DNA of 64,000 nt. It comes from Sphingopyxis flava. Its GTDB lineage: Bacteria > Pseudomonadota > Alphaproteobacteria > Sphingomonadales > Sphingomonadaceae. Positions 55,048-63,896 of this stretch are shown here, in pieces (position 1 is the first letter of the stretch; each line of letters begins with the position of its first letter). The translations under genes and the position numbers were made by a program. The stretch lies in the NCBI RefSeq assembly GCF_900168005.1, contig NZ_FUYP01000013.1:45876-109875 (forward strand), in the 5' to 3' direction. The notes below the pieces were generated by a model that was not told where the DNA came from, did no database searches, and worked only from the letters and a program-made list of their open reading frames with translations.

Positions 55048-57579
55048 TCAGAATTTGAACTGTATACCTGTCTTGACCGAGTAGCCGTAGCGTTCAACCT
55101 CGTCGGTCCGCGACGAAATGCCCTGGAAGACGCGATAGGGTTCGTCGTTGAGGTTCGATCCTTCGAGGAAGATCGTCACATTCTTGACGATGTCATAGCC
55201 GATGCGCGCGTCCCACTGGTTGAAGGCGCCGACATAAAAATCGGTGTCGGTATCCTCGCCGGGTTCGAGCAGATAGGCCGAGCGGTATGTATAGGCGACG
55301 CGCGCCGACAGCCCGCCCTTTTCATAGGAGAGGAAGGCGGACGCCACCCGGTTCGACTGGCTGGCGAGCGGGAGCCGCTCGTTGCCGCGGCCCGGAATGC
55401 CCTTGGCACGCGACTTCACGAAGGTGATGCTGCCGCCGATGCTGAAGCCGTCGAGCGGCGCAGGCAGGAAGCTGAGTTCGGTCTGCGCGTTGATCTCGAT
55501 GCCCTTCACGAACGCGCTGTCGGCGTTGACCGGCATCGTCACCTGCGCATCGACGAGCGCCTGTCCGGCGAAGGTGCCGCTCTGCTCGGTGGTCGCCGAG
55601 TAGATCGGATTCTCGATCGTCTTGTAGAATCCGGCAATGCTGATGATGCCCTTGCGCCCGATATAATATTCGCCCGCGAGATCATAGTTGGTCGAGGTCA
55701 GCGGCTTCAGGTTCGGATTGCCCATCGAGACTTCGTTGTCGCTGGTGTTGACGACCGCCGTCGGCGCGAGCTGTTCATAGTTCGCCCGCCCGATCGCGCG
55801 CGTCACCGCGGCGCGCAGGACGAGCGACGGCGTCGCATTCCAGCGCAGGTTGAGGCCCGGGAAGAAGTCGGTGTAGCTCTGCGACCCGAAGCTGTCGTAA
55901 TCCTTGCCGAGGTCGGCGACGGTCGTCGTGTCGAGAATGTCCTTCGCCGCATAATTGCTTTTCGTCTTTTCCATGCGGACGCCGGGGATCGCGGTGACGG
56001 TGCCGAATTTCAGCGTCGCCATCGCATAGGCGGCGAAAATCTTTTCGCGGATCAGATAGTCGCCGGCCAGGCTGTCGCCGACGGTGCCTTCCTCATCCAG
56101 CTCGAACCCGGCGAGGTTCGACTGGAAGAATCTGTCGGCGCTCGGACGGCTGATCGTGGCGCCGAGCGGATAGCGACCCTTGAAGATGCTGTCGATCGGC
56201 GCGCCCTCGACCTCATCGAGCGTGAAGTCATCGTCATAGCCTCCATAAATGACGGATTCTTCGTCGTTGGTCTTGCGCCGCTGCGTATATTTGGCACCGA
56301 CCTGGATCGTGCTGTCATCGCCGATGCCGATCGGGGTGCGGAAATCGGCGCGCGTCTGATAAAGATTCTCGCGCGCGCGGCGATGCTCATAGCTTGTTTC
56401 GTCGAATTTATACTTGGTCGGGTCGAACGCCGCCGCATCGGGTCGATAGAGCGGGATGGATCCCGACAGGTCGTATGACCCGGTGATTTTCTTGGCCGCG
56501 AAGATGATTTCATCGCGATGCGGGTCGCGCTTGTTGGCCTGGGTATAGCTGCCCTCGACGCGCAGCCAGCTCGGGCCGAGATTGAATTCGCCGCCGAACG
56601 ACGAGGTGAAAGTGTCCGAATTTTCCTCGCGCGATCGCAGCGCGCGCTTCGCCTTGGCGGCGGCGAAATCGCCGCTGGTCGCGGTCTGGTTGGTGATCTC
56701 GTCCTCGTCGAGGTCGACCTGGAAGCCCGGACGCGATTCCTTGTCCTTGTATTTGGAATAGAGGAAGCGCGCAAAGACCTTCACGTCGTCGGTCGGGCGC
56801 CAGTCGAAATTGGCGACCGCGCCATAGCGCTGACGGCGCGTATGATAGTCGCGCAGCGTCTGGCGCAGCGGCACGAATTCACCGCCCACCTCCTCCCACT
56901 TGCCGCCTGACTGGATGTTCTGCGCCTCGAACTCGCGGTTCGAATAGTTGAGCGCGAAGACGAAGCCGAACTGGCGATCGGGGCCGAAGCGCGACCCGAT
57001 CGATGCGTCGAACTCATAGGGATGCTTGCCGTTCAGATCATATTTGCCATAGGCGGCGCGCAGGCTGCCGAAGGTGCCCGGCCGGTCGAAAGCGGTCACG
57101 GTTTCAATATTGGCGGCGCCCGCGATCGCATTGGCGTCCATGTCGGGAGTCAGCGTCTTCGAAACCGTCACAGCGCCGATCAGCGCCGACGGGATGTCGT
57201 CGAGCTTCACCTGACGCGAGTCGGGTTCCGGGGCGGCGGCGGTCTGGCCGTTCAAGGTCACGTTGAGCAGGTCGGGCGACACGCCGCGGACGGTCAGATA
57301 GCGCCCTTCGCCCATGTCGTTCGCGACGCTGAGGCCCGGCAGGCGGCGCAGCGTTTCGGCGACATTCTGGTCGGGCAGTCGCCCGACGTCGTCGGCGCGG
57401 ACCTCGTCGACTTGCGTATCGGTGTTCCGCTTCGTCTCGAGCGCCGCGCGATCGGCGGCGCGTCGACCGGTGACGACGATCGCATCGCCTTGCTCCGCTG
57501 CATCCTGGGCCCAGGCATCCGCCGTGGGAACCGCTAGACATGTCGTGATTAAAAGCGCCCGTCCGAACCGCCGTGTCAT
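55048..57579 (-). CDS. TonB-dependent receptor of the phytate/inositol locus
   Basis: About 843 residues from ATG 57579, after a strong GGAGGAG. Signal (RALLITTCLAVPTADAWA), a plug with VGRLPDQNVAETLRRLPGLS, YLTVRGVSPDLLNVTLNGQT and IEVSKTL-like GAVTVSKTLTPDMDANAIAG, and a barrel ending KTGIQFKF with terminal Phe. The VxRLPDxNVAExLRRLPG motif is typical of the large carbohydrate/oligo-importing TonB receptors. Uptake of phytate or inositol phosphates is inferred from context and the shared operators at 57636-57679. Confidence 0.93.
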   Translation of the reverse strand: MTRRFGRALLITTCLAVPTADAWAQDAAEQGDAIVVTGRRAADRAALETKRNTDTQVDEVRADDVGRLPDQNVAETLRRLPGLSVANDMGEGRYLTVRGVSPDLLNVTLNGQTAAAPEPDSRQVKLDDIPSALIGAVTVSKTLTPDMDANAIAGAANIETVTAFDRPGTFGSLRAAYGKYDLNGKHPYEFDASIGSRFGPDRQFGFVFALNYSNREFEAQNIQSGGKWEEVGGEFVPLRQTLRDYHTRRQRYGAVANFDWRPTDDVKVFARFLYSKYKDKESRPGFQVDLDEDEITNQTATSGDFAAAKAKRALRSREENSDTFTSSFGGEFNLGPSWLRVEGSYTQANKRDPHRDEIIFAAKKITGSYDLSGSIPLYRPDAAAFDPTKYKFDETSYEHRRARENLYQTRADFRTPIGIGDDSTIQVGAKYTQRRKTNDEESVIYGGYDDDFTLDEVEGAPIDSIFKGRYPLGATISRPSADRFFQSNLAGFELDEEGTVGDSLAGDYLIREKIFAAYAMATLKFGTVTAIPGVRMEKTKSNYAAKDILDTTTVADLGKDYDSFGSQSYTDFFPGLNLRWNATPSLVLRAAVTRAIGRANYEQLAPTAVVNTSDNEVSMGNPNLKPLTSTNYDLAGEYYIGRKGIISIAGFYKTIENPIYSATTEQSGTFAGQALVDAQVTMPVNADSAFVKGIEINAQTELSFLPAPLDGFSIGGSITFVKSRAKGIPGRGNERLPLASQSNRVASAFLSYEKGGLSARVAYTYRSAYLLEPGEDTDTDFYVGAFNQWDARIGYDIVKNVTIFLEGSNLNDEPYRVFQGISSRTDEVERYGYSVKTGIQFKF

Positions 57580-57635
57580 TATGGACTCTCCTCCCCCGGC
57601 ACGGCTCCCTGCCGCGCTCGTTCGGGCAGCATAAT

Positions 57636-57680
57636 GACACAATTATTCTATATTGCAAGATAAATAGAATATATCTTGCA
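57636..57680. promoter_or_regulatory. nested inverted repeats upstream of the TonB receptor (candidate operators)
   Basis: GRAA-N6-TTCC-like sites GACA-CAATTA-TTCT (57636-57649) and AGAA-TATATC-TTGC (57666-57679), 30 nt apart. Over the same DNA lie TGCAAGATA-N9-TATCTTGCA (57654-57662 and 57672-57680, 9-bp arms) and TATTCTAT-N12-ATAGAATA (57644-57651 and 57664-57671). Confidence 0.55.
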
Positions 57681-57755
57681 TGATGGCTTGCGGAGACGCG
57701 CGGCAGCGGCCCGCGTGGCGGGCGACCTGACACCCGGCTGACGGAAGGATCAGGC

Positions 57756-59087
57756 CTATAGCGCCCAGCCGACGCGGACTTCCAGCCCGCCGAGCGGCGA
57801 GCGCGCGAGGGCAAGATCGCCACCCGAGGCCTCGGCCAGTTCGCGTGCGATGGCAAGGCCGAGTCCATGGCCTTCGTCGCCCGAATCGAGGCGCGCGCCG
57901 CGCAGGATCGCTTCCTCGCGCTGCGCATCATCAAGACCGGGTCCGTCGTCGCCGACGACCAGCATCCGCCGCTCGCCGGTCGTTTCGACCGCGACACGGA
58001 CGAGGCGGCGCGCATGGCGCGCGGCGTTTTCGAGCAGGGGACCGAGCAGTTCGGCGGCATCGTCGCCCGCGAGCGGCAACGTCGCGCTTTCGTCACAGGC
58101 CAGCGAAAACGCCACGCGCTCGCCTGCCTCGGTCTGCTCGATCACCGCGACGAGCCGCTCGATCAGCGGCAGCGCGACCGTGCTGCGCCCTTCGGGAACG
58201 AGGCTGATCCGCGTCCGCGCCAATTCGCCGCCGATCGCCGCGCGCATCGCCGCGATCGACGAATCGAGACCGTCGGCCACCGCCGTCGCTCCGCTCTCGC
58301 GCACCCTGGCGCTTTGCGCGGCAAGCGCGGCGAGCGGCGTCTTGAGTCCGTGCGCAAGGTCGGCGGCGCGGCGGCGGGCGCGCACCAGATCAGCTTCGCG
58401 CGCGTCGGCCAGTGCATCGATCGATTCGGTGAGCGGCGCCAGCTCACGGGGATAGGCGCCGCCCAGACGCGCCCCGGCATCGCGACGCAGCCGCTCGACC
58501 TCCTGTCCGACGCGCCGCAGCGGGCGGAGGCCCAGCCCAACCTGCGCCCAGGCCGCAAGCGCGAGGACGGTCCACAGCAATGCGAGGAACAGCGCCATCT
58601 CGCGCCCGAACTCGCGCTGCGCCGGAGCCAGCTTGGCGAGGTCGTAGCCGAGTTGAACGATCACCGGCGATTCCTGCGGTTGCAGGCGGATCGCGCGTTC
58701 CATCAACAGCAGCTGCTGACCGAAGGGGCCCTCGGCGCGGCGAATCCGCCACCGATCGGCGGGTGCCGACACGGTGGTCGGCAGATGACTGTCCCAAAGC
58801 GAAATCGAGCGGATCGCGCCGGCAGCGGTCGACGCCTGCCAGTAGAGACCACCGGCTGGAACCGCGAAGCGCGGATCGGCAGGCTCGGACCCCGCAACCG
58901 GCACACCATGGGCCAATTGCAGATCGGCGAGGAGCGGCCGCACCTGAACCAGCAGTTCGTCCTCGACGCGCCGCTCGACATGGCCGTTGAACAGCCAGGT
59001 CATTGCGAACCAGGCGACGATCAGCGCGAGGGCGATCGCCACACCGGCCCCCGTGATCAACCGAAGCCGGAGCGAGCGTCGCGTCAC
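57756..59087 (-). CDS. sensor histidine kinase
   Basis: 443 residues. Helix 1 near 12-33, a periplasmic sensor of about 130 residues, helix 2 near 165-186, HAMP-like linker, and HisKA with His246 in AADLAHGLKTPLAAL. ATPase boxes: N (LLGPLLENAARHA), G1 (GDDGPGLDDAQ) and G2 (GHGLGLAIA). ATG 59087 overlaps the response regulator stop. It is third in a coupled operon PepSY-response regulator-kinase; the stimulus is unknown. Confidence 0.93.
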   Translation of the reverse strand: MTRRSLRLRLITGAGVAIALALIVAWFAMTWLFNGHVERRVEDELLVQVRPLLADLQLAHGVPVAGSEPADPRFAVPAGGLYWQASTAAGAIRSISLWDSHLPTTVSAPADRWRIRRAEGPFGQQLLLMERAIRLQPQESPVIVQLGYDLAKLAPAQREFGREMALFLALLWTVLALAAWAQVGLGLRPLRRVGQEVERLRRDAGARLGGAYPRELAPLTESIDALADAREADLVRARRRAADLAHGLKTPLAALAAQSARVRESGATAVADGLDSSIAAMRAAIGGELARTRISLVPEGRSTVALPLIERLVAVIEQTEAGERVAFSLACDESATLPLAGDDAAELLGPLLENAARHARRLVRVAVETTGERRMLVVGDDGPGLDDAQREEAILRGARLDSGDEGHGLGLAIARELAEASGGDLALARSPLGGLEVRVGWAL

Positions 59088-59752
59088 GCGGCAGCGGCCG
59101 GCAGGACGTAACCGAAGCCGCGCCGGGTCTGGATGGTGTCGGCGCCGAGCTTGCGCCGCAGTCGCGCGATCAGCGCCTCGATCGCGTTGGCGTTTTCGGT
59201 ATCGGCGTCGCCATAGAGATGATCGGAAAGTTCGGTCGCGGGCACGGCGCGGCCGGCATGATGGGCGAGATAGTCGAGCAGCCGATACTCAAGCGGCGAG
59301 AGCTTGACGAGCGCGCCGTCGAGCGTCGCGGTCATCCGGTGGGTATCGATCCGCAGCGGCCCCGCCTCGATCATCGGGCTCGACCGCCCGGCGGCGCGGC
59401 GGATCAGCCCGCGGACGCGCGCCACCAGTTCCTCCATCGCCCACGGCTTTGCCATATAATCGTCGGCGCCCGCCTCGATCCCGGCAACCTTGTCGGTCCA
59501 TTCGCCCCGCGCCGACAGGATCAGGACCGGGAAATTCCGTCCCGCCTCGCGCCAGCGCCGGACCACCGACAGCCCGTCGAGCCGCGGCAGGCCGAGGTCG
59601 ACGATCGCGACATCATAATCCTCGACATCGCCGTTGAACCACGCCTGCTGGCCGTCACCCGCAAGATCGACGACGAATCCCGCCGCGGTCATCCCGCGGA
59701 CGAGTTCGGAAGCGACGACCGGGTCGTCCTCGACCACCAATGCGCGCATCAA
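59084..59752 (-). CDS. OmpR-type response regulator
   Basis: 222 residues. Receiver with VVEDDP acidic pocket, phospho-acceptor Asp52 in AIVDLGLP and Lys in MAKPWAMEEL; C-terminal winged helix (EYRLLDYLAHHAGRAVPATE, then ALIARLRRKLGADTIQTRRG). Its stop overlaps the kinase ATG and its ATG overlaps the PepSY stop (ATGA). Confidence 0.94.
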   Translation of the reverse strand: MMRALVVEDDPVVASELVRGMTAAGFVVDLAGDGQQAWFNGDVEDYDVAIVDLGLPRLDGLSVVRRWREAGRNFPVLILSARGEWTDKVAGIEAGADDYMAKPWAMEELVARVRGLIRRAAGRSSPMIEAGPLRIDTHRMTATLDGALVKLSPLEYRLLDYLAHHAGRAVPATELSDHLYGDADTENANAIEALIARLRRKLGADTIQTRRGFGYVLPAAAA

Positions 59753-60063
59753 TCATCCTCGATCTTGATCACCCGGCCGGTCCTGGCGTCGATTTCGACC
59801 TCGCGCACCCTGCCGCCGCCGGTCAGGATTTTCACCTCATATTTGAACCCGAAGGATTCGCGTTCCAGCTTGACCTTGAGCACGTCGCCCGGGACGCGCT
59901 CGGTCGCGATCGCCAGGACACGGGTGATCGGCAGGATTTCGCCGCGCGCCAGCGCGGCGCTCGCCGCGCGTTGGTCGGCCTTGTCATCCTTGTCCTTTGC
60001 GGAGATCGCGACGGGGACGGTGAGAGCGGTCACAGCGACCGCAAGGAGAAGTGTCTTTTTCAT
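59749..60063 (-). CDS. PepSY-domain protein, secreted
   Basis: 104 residues from ATG 60063. Signal (KKTLLLAVAVTALTVPVAISA) and one PepSY module (LPITRVLAIATERVPGDVLK, YEVKILTGGGRVREVEIDAR). It is periplasmic and transcribed first in the two-component operon, an arrangement in which it may modulate the sensor. The opposite-strand phosphatase gene begins 124 nt away. Confidence 0.9.
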   Translation of the reverse strand: MKKTLLLAVAVTALTVPVAISAKDKDDKADQRAASAALARGEILPITRVLAIATERVPGDVLKVKLERESFGFKYEVKILTGGGRVREVEIDARTGRVIKIEDD

Positions 60064-60141
60064 ACGCCCTCCCTGCCACAAGGCCGCTGATAGGAAGCTG
60101 ACATCACCGACCGCACGGGCTGATCGGCAAATGGCATTGAT

Positions 60142-60184
60142 GAAATAAATTTTCCTATTTATATAGTGTCGATAAATTTATTCC
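60142..60184. promoter_or_regulatory. paired candidate IolR operators before the histidine phosphatase
   Basis: GAAA-TAAATT-TTCC (60142-60155) and GATA-AATTTA-TTCC (60171-60184), 29 nt apart, directly before ATG 60188. Same spacing as the iolG sites. The region is very AT-rich compared with its flanks. Confidence 0.58.
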
Positions 60185-60187
60185 ACA

Positions 60188-61429
60188 ATGGAGAGGCCCG
60201 TGAAGCGCATCCTGCTGTTATCCACCGCACTGCTGGCGGCCTGCGCCGCGCCCGGACCGGGCGCCGATACGCCCCCCGCCAGCCAGCCATCGCTGAAGCT
60301 GGAGAAGGTCGTGATGCTGATGCGGCACGGCATCCGTCCGCCGACGAAGCCCGCCGTCGTCCCGCCGGGCTATTCGTCCGAGACATGGTCCGGCTGGCCC
60401 GTCGATTTCGGCCTGCTGACGCCGCGCGGCGCGGCGGGCGTCAAGCTTCTCGGCGAAAGCGACCGCGCCTATTTCGGCGCCCGCGGCCTGTTCCCCGGCG
60501 GATGCCCCGCGCCCGGCACGATCGTCCTGAAGGCGAGTTACAAGGAGCGCACGATCGAAACGGCGCGAAGCTGGGCGGCGGGCTTCATGCCCGGCTGCGC
60601 AGCGGCGATATCCCACCCCGCCGGTTCCGACGACGACGCGATCTTTCACGGTCTCGACAGCGGCCCGGCGTCGTTCGACGGGAATCGCGCCTATGACGCG
60701 GCGCTGGCGCAAGCGCCCGAAGGCGGACTCGCCGCCGAGACCGAACGCCACCGCGGCGAACTGACGCTGCTCGCGAAAGTGCTGAATTGCGCCGTGCCGG
60801 CCTGTCCGCTCGTCGCCGAACCCAGCCGGCTGGTCGCGCAGCCGCACGATCGCCCCGATCTCGAAGGCCCGCTCGCCGTCGCATCGACGGCCAGCCAGAC
60901 GCTGCTGCTCGAATATCTGGAGGGCAAGCCGATGGCCGAAGTCGGCTGGGGCCGCGTGAGCCGCGCCGAGATCGAGCAATTGCTGCGCTTCCACCCGCTC
61001 AAGTTCCGTTATTCGAACCGTCCCGGCTATATCGCTGCTGCCGCTGCCGCGCCGATCGTGCACGAGATCGTCACGGCGCTCGGTGACCGGAGCCCGGCGC
61101 GGCTGACGTTGCTTGCCGGACACGACACCAACGTCGCCGACCTCGGCGGTTTCTTCGACCTGCACTGGCAGGTGCCGAGCTATCCCGCCGACGAAGTTCC
61201 ACCCGGCAGCGCGCTGGGGTTCGAACTGGTCAGCAATGCCAGGGGCGACCGCTATGTCCGCGCTTTCTATCGCGCGCAGACGATGGACCAGTTGAGGAAC
61301 CTCGAAGCGCTGGGATCGGACGATGCCCTGTTCCGCCGCTATCTCCCCATTCCGGGGTGCGGCCATTCGGTCGAGGCGACCGCGTGCAACTGGAACGACT
61401 TCGCCCGGATCGCCATGCCGCGCGGATAA
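60188..61429 (+). CDS. histidine-acid phosphatase/phytase, lipoprotein
   Basis: 413 residues. A lipobox in LLLSTALLAACAAPGPG (near residue 19) points to a membrane-anchored lipoprotein. The histidine phosphatase signature RHGIRPPTK (R46-H47) carries the nucleophile His; the proton-donor HD motif is in LAGHDTNVADLGG. AppA-type enzymes of this layout remove most phosphates from phytate, down to inositol monophosphate. ATG 60188 (or GTG 60203). It is convergent with the second TonB receptor. Confidence 0.9.
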   Translation: MERPVKRILLLSTALLAACAAPGPGADTPPASQPSLKLEKVVMLMRHGIRPPTKPAVVPPGYSSETWSGWPVDFGLLTPRGAAGVKLLGESDRAYFGARGLFPGGCPAPGTIVLKASYKERTIETARSWAAGFMPGCAAAISHPAGSDDDAIFHGLDSGPASFDGNRAYDAALAQAPEGGLAAETERHRGELTLLAKVLNCAVPACPLVAEPSRLVAQPHDRPDLEGPLAVASTASQTLLLEYLEGKPMAEVGWGRVSRAEIEQLLRFHPLKFRYSNRPGYIAAAAAAPIVHEIVTALGDRSPARLTLLAGHDTNVADLGGFFDLHWQVPSYPADEVPPGSALGFELVSNARGDRYVRAFYRAQTMDQLRNLEALGSDDALFRRYLPIPGCGHSVEATACNWNDFARIAMPRG

Positions 61430-61435
61430 GACGGC

Positions 61436-63463
61436 CTATCTGCCGAAGCTGCGCTGGACGGTCAACCCGACATAGCGGCCGCTGCGCAGCACCCGCTGCT
61501 CGCGATAGCGCAGCGCGGCGTCGCCGCGGACGCCGGCATAGATGTCGCGCGTCCGCGTCGCGGCGCTGTCGGTCAGATTCCGGCCGAACAGGCGAAGCGT
61601 CCAGCGCGCATCGGGGCGATATTCGATGAACAGATCGAGCCGCCCGGCCAGACGATCGGCCTCGACCTCTTCGACCTTGAACGCGGTCTCGGTGCGCGCG
61701 AAGGCATAGCCGCCGCCCCAGCGCAGCTTCCACGCCGGAATGTCATGGGTCAACGCCACCCGCGCCTCGACCGGAAGGTCGCCCGAGATAGGCCGCCGCT
61801 CGCCGGTCGCGGGATCGGTCGCCCGGCCGCGCCGCGCGACGAGATCGGCAGTCACTACGACCCCCCTGGCACCGAACGCGTCCAGCGGCCATTTGAGCGA
61901 CGCTTCGACGGTATCGCGGCGTGCCGCGCCGATATTGCCGACCGCGTCGTACAGGGTCCCATCGACGACGACGGGAAGCTGGTCGACCAGATCGGATATC
62001 CATTCGCGGCGCGCGGCAACGGTGACGGACCCGGCGCCGAAGCGGCGTTCGTAGCTCAGCTCGATGCGCCAGAGGCTGTCGGGCTCCAGATCGGCATTGC
62101 CGGCGCTGATCGTCCCGCTGGTCAAGGACGCGGCGCCGACGAAATCGCCGAAATCGAGCTGGCCGACCGCGCGTTCGGCCAGCAGGCGAAACGTCCGGTT
62201 CGGCGCCGGCGCCCAGACGAGCCGCGCACGCGGTTTCCAGAAGGCGAAGGATTTGACGAGGTCGATGTCGCCCGTCTGCGACAGGCGGGAGATTTCGTAT
62301 CTGACGCCGAACTCCGCCATGGTCCGTGCGCCGAACGGACGGCTGGCGGTCACGAACAATTCGGCGCGGCGCTCGGCAACGCGAACGTTGGCCTGGGGCA
62401 GCGGAACCGGTTCGCCGTCCTCGACCAGCGCATTCCGGACATCGAGACTGTTGACCGCGCCCTCGGCGCCGATCTCGATCGTCGCGCCGCCCCGATGATG
62501 GCGGAGCGCGGCGCGCAGGATCGCTTCGCTGGCGTTCGAACGCTCGTCCGAGACGCTGTATTCCCACGCGGTCGATTCGCGATCGATGCCGACGGTCGTC
62601 ACCGACCGATAGCTTCCGACCAGTTCGAGGTCGTCCGCCGGGCCAAGCGCACGGTCGTAGCGCAACCCTCCTTCATAAGTGCGCGCATGCTTGCGCTCGC
62701 TGCCGACGATCGCATCGGGCGCGGGGAAAATGACGGCATGGGCGATATCGGCGAATTTGCGCTTGTCCTGGACCAACCCGTTGAGGCGAAGCGTCCCGCC
62801 GAACAGCGGCTGGCGATAGGCGAGCGTCGCCTGCGCGACGTCGGCGCCCTCGGGCTGCGCATAATCGACGAGGCGCAGCGGCGTGCCATCGCTCGCAAAG
62901 CGGTTGCGGACGCCGAAACCATGTTCGTCGTCGATCTCGCGATAGACGGTAGCGAAAAGGTCGATCACCCGGCCCCGCCCGTCGAACGTCGCCTGCGCCG
63001 AAATGCGCGGCGCGCGCAGGCCGTGCCGGTAGAGCGCCTGTTCTGCCTCGATCCGGCCGCCGATCGTGCCCGTCTTCACCAGGATGACGTTGGCGAGCAG
63101 CGCATGGCCCTGCATGTCGTAGCCCGCCGTCCCGGCGCGTATCAGTTCGATGCGGGCGACGCGCGACGCGGGAAGCCGCTTCAGGATCGCTTCGAGCGTG
63201 TCGGTCTTTCCGGCGGGGCGCTGTCCGTCGATCAGGACATTGCCCGCGACGCCGGAATAGCCGCGCACGTCCGCCATGCCTTCGGCGATCGTGAAGGCCG
63301 GAAGCAGTGCCACCATCTCATATGCGTTGGAGGGTTGCGTCCGGTCGAAGAAGCGCTGGTCGTAAACCGGGTTTCCCGTGTCCCCGCTGTCCTGCCCCGC
63401 CGCCGGCGCGATCGCGCAGGATCCGGCCCACAGAAACAGCGCGATGCGAATGCCATGAACCAT
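61436..63463 (-). CDS. second TonB-dependent receptor-like protein
   Basis: 675 residues. Signal VHGIRIALFLWAGSCAIAPA; plug with AEGMADVRGYSGVAGNVLID and LEAILKRLPASRVARIELI; barrel ending RYVGLTVQRSFGR, with Phe near the C-terminus. ATG 63463 follows GGAGG. The stop is 7 nt from the convergent phosphatase stop. No operator-like motif was found upstream, so it may not share the iol control. Its ligand could be a phosphate-containing compound (inference). Confidence 0.88.
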   Translation of the reverse strand: MVHGIRIALFLWAGSCAIAPAAGQDSGDTGNPVYDQRFFDRTQPSNAYEMVALLPAFTIAEGMADVRGYSGVAGNVLIDGQRPAGKTDTLEAILKRLPASRVARIELIRAGTAGYDMQGHALLANVILVKTGTIGGRIEAEQALYRHGLRAPRISAQATFDGRGRVIDLFATVYREIDDEHGFGVRNRFASDGTPLRLVDYAQPEGADVAQATLAYRQPLFGGTLRLNGLVQDKRKFADIAHAVIFPAPDAIVGSERKHARTYEGGLRYDRALGPADDLELVGSYRSVTTVGIDRESTAWEYSVSDERSNASEAILRAALRHHRGGATIEIGAEGAVNSLDVRNALVEDGEPVPLPQANVRVAERRAELFVTASRPFGARTMAEFGVRYEISRLSQTGDIDLVKSFAFWKPRARLVWAPAPNRTFRLLAERAVGQLDFGDFVGAASLTSGTISAGNADLEPDSLWRIELSYERRFGAGSVTVAARREWISDLVDQLPVVVDGTLYDAVGNIGAARRDTVEASLKWPLDAFGARGVVVTADLVARRGRATDPATGERRPISGDLPVEARVALTHDIPAWKLRWGGGYAFARTETAFKVEEVEADRLAGRLDLFIEYRPDARWTLRLFGRNLTDSAATRTRDIYAGVRGDAALRYREQRVLRSGRYVGLTVQRSFGR

Positions 63464-63896
63464 GCGGCGCCAATCCTCCGACAGGCGGCCATTTGGCCCG
63501 CCCCCGAAGATCCATGCGCCCATCCTGCTGACATCCGCTCGTCGGCACATGTCAGTTCGGCGTCAGTTTCAGAAATCCTGGCCTCAACCGGGACCAGCCC
63601 AGGCCCGTAGCCGTGATCCGTCGGTGATGTTCGCAGGACCGGCTACATCTCGGGGAACCAACAGAAGAATCGCGCGCGTGTCTCAGCCACACCAGCATGT
63701 CATCGCCCGTCGGGACAATACCCCCTCACCGCCGATCGGCACGCCGATCACGCCGCGCACATATCGCCGGTGGAAATTCTGGTATTCTGTCGGGCAGTAG
63801 GCCACCACATTCGACTTGCCGTCGATACCCAGACCAAATTGCGTGAGCTCAACAGACATGGCCGAATGCCGAACAATCAAACGCTGTCGTTGCCCC
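63464..63896. other. spacer with no assigned gene
   Basis: 433 nt between the second receptor and a transposase end. A minus-strand frame (63683-63859, beginning MSVELTQFGLGIDGKSNVV) looks only weakly protein-like and I did not annotate it. No tRNA or palindrome was noticed. Confidence 0.45.

Noticed and set aside
61745..63610. 621-codon plus-strand frame over the second TonB receptor
   Set aside because: Reversed reading of an outer-membrane barrel gene; no signal peptide or domain.
63683..63859. 59-codon minus frame next to the IS3 end
   Set aside because: Only weakly protein-like, no ribosome site, and I could not assign it; left as spacer.
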